Shown here piece after piece: positions 55,014 through 64,000 of a stretch of 64,000 bases of DNA. How positions within the stretch are numbered: position 1 is the first letter of the stretch; every line of letters starts with the position of its first letter. The position numbers were made by a program, and so were the translations under genes. The DNA is taken from positions 89,890,451 through 89,954,450 of the forward strand of contig NC_082595.1 in NCBI RefSeq assembly GCF_030936135.1. Reading direction: 5' to 3'. Under the pieces are notes generated by a model. That model did no database searches, was not told the DNA's origin, and saw nothing but the letters and a program-made list of their open reading frames with translations. The stretch is from Gavia stellata. Its lineage: Eukaryota; Chordata; Aves; Gaviiformes; Gaviidae.

Positions 55014-57808
55014 TTCTACAATAATATATGGGATTGCTATTTTTCTAATTAAAACAAAATAATTTTTGCTTGCAATGCTTACAAATATGTTTGATTCCGT
55101 TTAGATGGATTTTCAAAATGGCTGTGACAAGTTTCAGAAATGGAAACTACTGCCTGCCCAAACTTCTGCCATGGCCCAAGCTTATGTGGAGGAGCATTTA
55201 AACTCTGCTGGAATCCTCCAGGTTCAAAACCTACATGTTCTTGGATTTATGATTAACTTTATATGCAAGAGAGTACTCATACCCATCTTCATCATAGCTC
55301 TCAAGTTGTTAATCACTTCATCAGTAAATAGGGAATTTGGATTCCACATCTGATATAACTTGGATGAACCCACATGTTCCACACTTTGGAAAAGGACCTT
55401 AATTATGCTGTATCACAAATGAATGCATTTTCCATTTCATCCCTTGAAGCTGAGCCAATTTACTTCCAAGAATATATGAATCACAGACCCAGTGGGAAAG
55501 CAGGGAAGGAGCAGCTTGACTGTAACCCAAAGCACTCAACTGGAAAGCAGGAGGCAGACCACAGTTCAAGTCTTTCCTCACAGAACTTTACAAAAACAAA
55601 GTATTAATCCAGCAATGGTGTGTTGTAAAAGGCACACGTAGGCTGCAGGGCCAGATCTGGAATCCCAGCTCTGTCTACCCCAAACCATATTCTACAATAC
55701 CCTAAAGGGACAACAGTTATGTCACCCTCAGCAGGTGTAACAAGCACGAGTAAGTTGAAGAAGCTCCATCTACTCATGCAGACCTTCAGAGATACCTATG
55801 TTGTTTTCCATAAACTGTAGGTGTTTATGCTGGTAGGACTGCATCATCCCTCTTCAGCTAGGTAAGTATGGATGGTCTATGCCTATTGATAAATTACAAG
55901 CCTTTTGAAGCTTAGAGTTTGCTTTTTCTGATGGGGTTTTTTGGTTGGTTGATTTGGTTTTGGTGGCTTTTTTTGTGTGGGTTTCTTTGTTTTGGTTTGG
56001 CTTTTTTGAGATATTAATGGAATTAATTTAGTTTCCAAAACAAAGCACATAAAGGCATTCCTTCAGCACAAAAGAAGTTCAAACGGTGATGACAAACACC
56101 TCTGTGTATCAGAGTTTTCAAAAATCAGTATTTGAATTCTGTGATTTAGAGCTCAGGTTTGCTCACGTTATGCATGACATGCGAGTCCTCTCCCACAACC
56201 GGTGCCACAGCAAATGCAAGGTAACTGCAGGTTAGCTTAACCTCACTCCACTTCACTTAAAGCTTGTTTTACAAAGTACAAAGAAAAATACATAAGTACA
56301 ATTTTTAAACTTTTAAAATTATCAAAAACTCCAATTGTACTTTTGCCTCTCAAACCCCTTGCAGAAGCAAGATGCTCACATTTTTAAACAATAGATCTTT
56401 AATGCTTTTTAAAGTATTTAAAATGTAAAATAATATGCATGATTTGATACTCCAATCCTGTAGCAACATCTAACTAGTAATTTTTACCAGTGAAAACTGG
56501 TAATATGCATTACTATTCCCATAGCTGAAAACAGCAAATTATCAGCCAGCAACTTAGAATCTTAAACACTGAGTACAACCTTAAGCATGAACCATCTATA
56601 TATAGTGAGGTCAAAAGGAAAACTGCTTGCTTTGAAGTCTTGGAAAAGCAGGAAACATCTGCATCTGAAAATATACTTTGAAATAACACATAACTCAAAA
56701 ATTATATATAGATTAAAAAAACTATTGAAATATTAACTTAAAGTATTAATTTGTTATCTGCTAGTCAAGGTTTGAAATCATACTTTTCTTTGCTATTTTG
56801 TGACTTTTTATTTTGATATATTTCAAATTCAGAGGAAAAAAATGTAAAACCAATTCTCCAGAATGCGTTAGGCAGGAAGCATCGAAATTAACAAGTTAAG
56901 AAGGGAAAATACATAAATGCCAAAAATAATTGAATACTCCTATCTTTAAAGGACAACTTTTAGATCACACTGTCCCAATGCAATGACAGAAGAGTTAAAA
57001 CCTGTAAAATAGTCTGACCAAGATCTTGACTTTACGAAGAACTGAAGCCAACAATTAAGCTTATAAATGCACAAATGGTTGTATTGCCTATGCTCTGCTC
57101 TATGTTCACCTTTCTCAGGTCTCAAGTACAACCACCACCAGGCCCTGGTAAATCCTCATATGTTCCCACATAGATCTTCTGAAGTCAACCCTGGGTAGGT
57201 GCAAGGGCATACTGGTGCACATCCTCTTACATGACCATGCTGCTCTTACTATATAAAAAGCCCACTGTACAGATCTATTGGACTGACCTAAAAAATTTTA
57301 TCGTTTCCCAGCAGTGAAATCATAAAACAACTGCATTTTATGGTCTGGCACCTGGTGGGGTGGCGACAAAAGAAAATCGTAAACCTCAAAGTATAGTTTG
57401 TTTTCTGCAGAGAGGAAATGATACATTTTTTTTCTTTACTTTTCTCATCTGTTTCCAGGAAACACACATGCCATTAGAGGATATATGGATACTAAGAGAA
57501 TACAGCAACTTAAGCAGAAATCACCTCTTTGTTAAACAGGTAACCTGTCATTGTCCATATATACAATGAAATTACATGTATCATGATCACAGAAGAAGGA
57601 CAAACTCTTTTTAGAGCTGAAAGGAAAAACATGTTTAAGGATGTTCTTGAATAATTAAATATGGAATGTGACTATGAAAAAACAAGTGGACTGTCTACTC
57701 ATGTACAGTATTATTTTTTTTTGGTGTGAGCTGTGATAAAGGCTGGTGAAAGGCTGCCTTTGTTGAGATTTCAACTACAGATCACAAACGCTAAGCTTAC
57801 TTAAACTT

Positions 57809-57850
57809 GCTCTACAAATGAAATATATTGCTCTACAAATGAAATATATT
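57809..57850. repeat. 21-bp tandem duplication
   Basis: Two identical adjacent 21-bp copies, 57809-57829 and 57830-57850, each beginning GCTCTACAAATGAAATAT, within an ARHGEF10 intron. Confidence 0.95.
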
Positions 57851-60291
57851 GTGTGTATATTCATCTTCAAATGTTAATAGGTATTTTTCTTCTGCTGCTC
57901 AATATGCCCTCTGTTCAGCTAACAGAGCTTTGCTTCGGCCACTTAAAAGCAATCCAGCTGTACTGTGGTTTACTAGATAGTGAAATAAACAGTTACCTGG
58001 ACCTATAGCAATGATGATGCTCTTCCCCTCAACCATTATCTTCCTTTCTCATACAGCATTTTTGCTTTTTTGTTATGGAACACAAACTTGTTATACATTA
58101 TCAGGAAGTATTTTTGATGATTTATGAAGCAAAGGTACTACGGACCACTCTGGACTAAACGTCTATCCCACGGTTGCCTCTGTGACCCTGGTTTAATTTC
58201 CAGTCCTGGATTCCTACACACAAACTTCCCACTACTCCAGAAAGCAAGAGCCCTCCCAGCTCCATTCTTCATAAGGAGACTGCCACAAATTTAAAGTTAC
58301 ATCCAGCAGATAAAAGACTCTGCCAGACATTCTGCTTCTTTACATTACTAAACTTTGCCGCATCGTAAGGACAATCACTTCCTATGCCATTTCCCTTACA
58401 CTTCATTCCTCTGTGATTCTGTCCTGCTCACTGTGCTGCAGGGTTGTCTTCCTCAAAGCAAAGGAGTCACAACTTTTACAACAAGGAGGGCAGGCAGTGA
58501 TATTTAAAGCTGTCTTCTCCTAAGAACAAAATTGGGAAAATCTAATGCTATGATAACTGGGTACTAAGGTTATGAGAACCTCCTACTCCTCCACCTTAAT
58601 TAGTAATTAGAGCTATCCTTTAAATAAGGCACTGTAACTCACGGTAACCCTTCCTGACAGTGACAGTAAATTTTTCTTTTACTTTTACTGTCTAAAACCA
58701 AAATAATTTCATTAAGTTCATGGAGTGACGTTCCTCTCATTTACATCGCTTTAAATGAAGACACAGATGACATCTCCAGGCAGCCTATTGGGCCAATAGT
58801 ACATATTGTTGTCCCTACTAAAACCCTGGCAAAAAGTCCAGCTTCTTCAAAGTTATATTGAGATCTTGCCTTTTTAATTTCTCTTGAGACTCTTAGCAAT
58901 ATTTTTACACCAATTTCTTCTTTCTCATTTCAATACAAGTTGAATTTTTACTTATCTGTTATTTTTGCATATTAAGGAACTCCTGTTGGATTTCAGAAAA
59001 CTAACAGAGCTGATTCTTTTAAAAACAAAAGTCCTAAAAATCCTCAGTAAAGGCAAATACATATTTTGCCGCTATTTCACTCCTTTTCTGTTTCACTTTG
59101 TTTTTTTTCTTTTTTAATCTGAGTATATAGTACACAGAGCTTGATTTATTCTTTGGCTGCTTTTAGTTCCAAAAGCAGTTACTGCTGCTTTATTATGTAA
59201 ACCTCCTACTCCTCTGTCTTTTAGCCTTTGTTGTTGCAGCATTATTGGGATCATATAAACAGGCCCAAGAGCTGCTGCTAAATAATTGAAATTCATTTCA
59301 TTTTTCGAATGGATTCTCCCTTGGAACATTTGCTGTAATAATGTTCTATTCCTGAAATAAATTTCCATTTCCATTCACTGGCGTGCATTTTGTGAAGACA
59401 CTGAGAGGAAAAAAAAAAAAGGAACTAAAATGAGTAAGAATGACACTGAGGAGATATAATTAGCTAAAACTCTTTTACAAAAAAAATGGTACATTACATC
59501 AGCAGTTTTATTACCATCGCAATGAACACTGAAGCTAATTTTTTTGAAGATTTTTATATGCAAAAAATATGTATAAGGGAAGCCCTACTTCCCTTTTTCC
59601 CCCCCGCTATAAACAGCAGAACATATTAAAAGTTAATCTTTTTACAAGTGCTCTTGATTTCTTTGCATAACTGTGATGAATTCAATCAAATGACTTATTT
59701 AAAGGCAGGCGATTTGCTGCTGTTTTGTGTTGGAGCTACAGTCAAACACCACATGTAAAAACCACCGTGTCTAGAACATTATATAAATGGACACAATTTA
59801 AAATAGAGCTTTATTGCAAAGCTAATGTCATCTGAAAGAAAACATAAGAAGACAGAGACTGAAGAAGTGAAACATTTTTGATGCAAGATTTATACCTAAC
59901 TCTTGTAAGAATACAAATATAATCTCAGTTCAGGAAGAATGGGCCTCTGCTAGAAACGAAGCAATAAAACTGGTGTACACATTGCCCATAAAAACTGCAG
60001 CAGCTCAGTCTATTTGCAGTCTATAAACAGAGAGACAGCAAGAACGGTTGTGCCCTCACGGACACCTCGTGCTCAGCCATGCCAGTATCACTTTTCTATC
60101 CATCTCTTCTTCCAACACTGCCACAGCTCCCACCTGATGTGCTTGCTGATGCAAGTGGTTTTTTGGTCCGGATCCTAGGCAAATTGACTCCATCATGTAC
60201 TTTGATACTAAGTTCCAGAAGCAAATGCTAAACTCTGCAAAGCAAACACATTTTCCTGGCAGATTGCACCATCCTACTGCTTCACAGTCAC

Positions 60292-60325
60292 AAAAAAAAA
60301 AAAAAAAAAAAAAAAAAGAGAGAGA
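60292..60325 (+). repeat. A26 run followed by (GA)n
   Basis: Twenty-six consecutive A bases then about four GA units. It could be the decayed poly(A) tail of a retroposed sequence, but the flanking DNA upstream is not recognisable. Confidence 0.9.
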
Positions 60326-60590
60326 CTGAACAGAAGAATCCACCTGCTTAGCTATATAATTGCATTTATAACCTCTAAGGAGGAGAGCTGCTACTCAACC
60401 AGCTCGCTGCACACATTGTTCTTCTGGGCAAGCGACAGACTGTGATTTACTAAAGCAAATAGTCACGAGACAGTTATCAGACTCAAAGTTTGAGATGGAC
60501 CTTCAGATTCTGGCCTAATCTACAACACTCTGGAGAACCACAGTGATAAAGACAGAACAAAAATGTTATCATACAGTGAGATTCAGCTAC

Positions 60591-60765
60591 CTGGCAACAT
60601 ATTGTGAACAGGTGTGGCAATGTTAATATCCTGGAGGTGTTTCAGTGTCTCAGTATGAAACAAGCGAAGCGTAGATCCAGATGTGAAGGCAATCCAGACT
60701 CCCACTCCAGCAACAGCCATGTGTGAGATTACCATCCCTTCCTCTTGATGGGCTTCAAAATGGCT
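60591..60765 (-). CDS. ARHGEF10: ARHGEF10 internal coding exon (third from the end)
   Basis: ARHGEF10 is a Dbl-family Rho guanine-nucleotide exchange factor acting on RhoA-type GTPases. A missense variant in humans slows nerve conduction. This 175-bp exon encodes 58 residues plus one base of a split glycine codon. It contains [20 protein letters not shown] and the string [20 protein letters not shown], nearly identical to my recollection of the human protein. It forms part of the C-terminal WD40-like propeller. The acceptor is TTTCTTACAG (exon starts at 60765) and the donor CCAG then GTAGCT (exon ends at 60591). The frame joins in phase to the next exon. The preceding exon was not found between 60766 and 64000, so that intron exceeds 3.2 kb. 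Confidence 0.93.
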
Positions 60766-63700
60766 CTGTAAGAAAAACAAGGACTCTGTGGGGAGATGCA
60801 ACTGAACAACATCATTCAACCTTCCTTATCAGCTCTTCAGTGTAGGCACTGTATCTTTGTCCTCCGTGTCAAGGACAAAACTAGCTTCCTCTGCTTTGTT
60901 CAGGATATGTTCTGACTGCTGCATATGATGTGTTAATTTTCCTGTTGCTTTTCTTTTGAAAATACATCATCATTAGTACGGAAGGATTCTCAGCTCTTGA
61001 GCCGAAGCTCTACCTAACTTCACAGTAACTTAGATATTGTATTTATTAAAAGTATTGCATGGTAGGGGCTGGCAAGCCCGAAACAGCTCAGACGTAAAAG
61101 GATCTTGTATTTCTTTATTGATACTCTTTTGGGAAAACTACTACAGAGGAGGTTTCTGGGAGCAGGCAGATTATTTCCTAATATGTTATTTTTATCTACA
61201 GCAGAACTCTTTAAACAACAGAAAATACTTTTCTTCTATTCTGTTAGGGGGTCTTTTCAGAACAACGATAATAGAATCAAGAAAAAAGTCATCTTTAGAA
61301 AGTAGAGTGTTTGTGAATATAAATACACAATTATTTGCTCAACTACGTACATCACAGTATTGAGGCTCATGTTGTTGTTTGCTTTTCAACTCATAGACAC
61401 TTCTGAATTTCACAAGTATTAGCTATTTTGTTTTCCTTTACTTCAAAATGTTGATGCTTCTCATTAGAAAGGCCAAAATCCTTCTTCTAAAGGTAAGTAA
61501 TACAAGACTTTGAGGATAGACCTTTTTCCTTGATCTAGTACCTTCACAGTTACAACTTCTGCATGGCTCCAGGAAGGCCGAAACCTCTCTACATGTCCCT
61601 GCTAACATGCAAGATAAAACTGTAGTAAAGTTCTTTAATCATTAACAAGAAGTAGGGATATTTTTATTTCCAGTTTTGTCTTGTAAGTAAACTGTCTCTG
61701 AAGTTAAACACAGCCTTTTAATGTTGCGCCAGCTATTATCAACTACAGAGAGCTATTCTGAGAAACATAAAACTTCCTTGGCTAAATAAATGACAAGCTG
61801 TTCCTTGGATACAAATCTCTCTCTGAGGGATATGGAAGTAAATATCTGCTCTTATGTTCACACTACATATTATATACTCTTAATCATATTTGCAGATAAA
61901 ATGCAAAAGTACCCCCTTCCTCCTTGTAAAAGTACACTTAAATTTTCCATGCATTACAAACAAGAGTTACATTTTGGTCATTTTGCGTCAAAATCTATAT
62001 CACATGTTTCTCAGGAAAAGCTCTTAGGCTAAGACAGTTATGTTTTGAATACATAAGAGTTATAGATATATTGTTCAAATTCTCCATCTAAATTCAACAA
62101 ACAGGTTAAGATCACAGATAAAGAATAGAGGTTTAAGATTTCACAAAGTGTAACTTTTGATATTATACTTAGTAGGCACTTAATTTTCTTTTCATACTTT
62201 ATTACCCCATAAATTAGTCCTTTCCACTGAGAAACTGGCTGTTTAAAAATAAGGGGAATGATTTTTTTTTTTCTTTTCATTTGTCAACACTATTCTTCAA
62301 ATGTTCAGTTTTTAGTACATGAACAGAGAAGTTTCTCTTCAGCTACTAGGCAGTGGTTCAGTTTTTGAGTGTTACTGTATTACTTTTTGACTCTTCAAAA
62401 AACAACACTGCAGAATGCAAGGTAAGCACCTCTGGCAGATACATTTATATTCACTGTTTTCCTCAAGTATCCTCCATTCATTCTTTACCAAATGATATAC
62501 ACAATTTGAAAATCAAACAATTTATTCAACAAAAGAATTCATCCACGAACAACATCTTTCAAAGCCAGAAACAGCTCTTATGACTAAATTTCCTGATATT
62601 CTCATCATGCATGTTTCATTGCAAAAAGGATTTTAAAATAGTAACTTCTGTTTACAGACTCATACATCCCTACACTGATTACCAACCAACTTTTGGAAAC
62701 TTCTCAGGGACAGATCCAAGGCCACTGAAGTGAACCTGACCAGCAGCTTGCACTGTTGGGAATTAGAAGAAAAATGAAGCAGATCATAAGAAATTAATTT
62801 TTTCTGGAATGGTCTGACCATAACTAACAATTCTGTTGGTGCCACTGTAAACAACTTGCACATGCATTTTTGCAACATTCCATTTTTACAAGCCATCTCA
62901 TTATACTCCCACTTAGTCTGTCCTGCCGTTCGTACAGCTGTCTGCTGAAACATGTAGACACATTTAAAGTAAAACTGTAATACTGTCAATGCCACAAGAA
63001 GCATGTAAAAAGAACTATTCTTCTCATTCAAAGGGTCTTCTAACATGGAGCAGGAACATACCCCAAACCTGTACATTTTTTTACAAATGCATAAGTTTTT
63101 GTATAGAGGATAGCTTGACATCTGTTTCAATTAAATGTCTATCTGGAAAACCAATAGCTGGCCTTTTTCTTCAATTTTTTTCTTCTTCTCTTAACAGGAA
63201 ATACAGATACAAAGGGACAAAAATGTCTTATTCCCTTTGTTATAAAAAAAAAAAATGAACTTCATTATACTTTTCACTTTTAGTTTTCATACCTACATTC
63301 CTCTCTACTCGGAGCCCAGCTTTTTTCCCCTCAGGCGCTCTCGCTCAAATGCTATAGCAACACAAAAGCTGCAGAAGACATTTTGGATGCCGCAGCCCGT
63401 CTGCCCAGCAGCACAGCCCGACATAGCTCACTATTGTTTCAGCAGCGCAGGGCAGAGCTGGAGTCTTTCTTTTGAGGGGGTGCCCACTTGCACCAAACAG
63501 CTGTGCCAAGAACTGAACCACGATTTCTCAAGCTTCATGAGAGATGCATAATGGGTATCATTGTCCACGAGGTAAAACAAATGACTTTTACTGCTTTAAA
63601 GAAGTTACAGTACTCAGGCAACATACACTCATGTATAGGGATTTTCATTTGTTTTGTTTATTCAGCTAAACATTTCAGAGTAACTCATGTATAGTTAGCC

Positions 63701-64000
63701 AAGTTTTCAAAACAAGACAAGACAAACCAGGCTGGAATGCCATTCAGTTGGTGACTTTATTCTAGTAAATACACTGGCATTTTTTGTTGTTTTTAAACAA
63801 ACACATACTGCCTTTGCAGAACATAAGGGTCTACAGGCACAGAGACCACTATGGCATCAAGTTCTATACTCAACAGCAATACAGCTGTCAGATCTAGGGT
63901 CAAGACTCAGGACAAATTTCTTCTTCATGGAAAGAGTATCTGAGTATGTAATTAATATATAACAGCAATTGATGCGTTCCTCACATGTCCCTTGCCAAGG
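60766..64000 (-). other. ARHGEF10: Part of an ARHGEF10 intron, continuing past the window
   Basis: This is the region upstream of the exon at 60765. No further ARHGEF10 exon could be recognised in any minus-strand frame. A 156-codon minus frame at 62660-63130 has no family resemblance. A locally GC-richer patch lies at about 63300-63500 without a convincing exon. Confidence 0.7.

Larger units (their letters stand above)
53910..60590 (-). other. ARHGEF10: ARHGEF10 penultimate intron
   Basis: A 6.7-kb intron bounded by GTAGCT at 60590 and CACAG at 53910. It contains the nested CR1 elements at 54315-55013 (antisense to the gene), a 21-bp tandem duplication at 57809-57850, and an A26 plus (GA)n run at 60292-60325. 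The remainder is AT-rich without recognisable features. Confidence 0.85.

Noticed and set aside
61542-61600. Possible ARHGEF10 mini-exon (minus strand, about 19 residues beginning GHVERFRPSW, followed by GTACTAG)
   Set aside because: The acceptor lacks a pyrimidine tract, and the peptide does not fit the expected propeller residues just upstream of the 60765 exon.
62660-63130. 156-codon minus-strand frame in an ARHGEF10 intron
   Set aside because: It is unusual for AT-rich DNA but shows no family resemblance, and no matching splice signals were found. It was considered as an upstream ARHGEF10 exon and does not resemble one.

Overview
The window is vertebrate nuclear DNA, almost certainly from a bird. 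Several 5'-truncated CR1 LINE copies carry the avian-type 3' tail (runs of ATTCTATG or GATTCTGTG). Coding sequence is sparse and spliced, and long AT-rich non-coding stretches separate two GC-rich islands. The CR1 subfamilies and the LTR resemble those common in neoavian genomes; that placement is inference, and the species cannot be named from the sequence.

Two protein-coding genes are recognised, both on the minus strand. KBTBD11 has its whole reading frame in one exon (20993-22762, 589 codons; BTB, BACK and kelch domains). A good splice acceptor lies just upstream of the ATG. A CpG island at about 37.4-38.4 kb holds a plausible non-coding first exon and promoter, which would make intron 1 about 14.8 kb. 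The right end carries the last three coding exons of ARHGEF10 (60591-60765, 53787-53909 and 51287-51801). They encode the C-terminal end of this Rho guanine-nucleotide exchange factor, and the rest of the gene continues past the right edge. The order ARHGEF10 then KBTBD11 on one strand matches the human 8p23.3 arrangement, so this is conserved microsynteny. MYOM2, the next gene in human, is not visible; it would lie beyond the left edge.

Layout from left to right: 1-16.5 kb is intergenic DNA with two CR1 copies, a CR1 tail scrap and a long polypurine tract. 16.5-21 kb is the likely KBTBD11 3' UTR and flank. 21-22.84 kb is the KBTBD11 coding exon, 22.84-37.66 kb its candidate intron (with one CR1), and 37.4-38.4 kb the CpG island. 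38.4-51.3 kb is the spacer between the genes, with a CR1 copy and a solo retroviral LTR. 51.3-64 kb is the 3' end of ARHGEF10 with two complete introns, one holding a CR1 nested inside an older CR1, plus part of a third.

No CRISPR array, operon or new multi-gene system is present. The most unusual structure is a perfect 99-bp palindrome (48-bp arms, 3-nt loop) in the CpG island, beside the candidate KBTBD11 exon 1 donor. Next are a 21-codon upstream ORF ending 9 nt before the KBTBD11 start codon, the nested CR1 with a candidate target-site duplication, and two CR1 copies that share a T-rich expansion at the same place in their 3' UTR.
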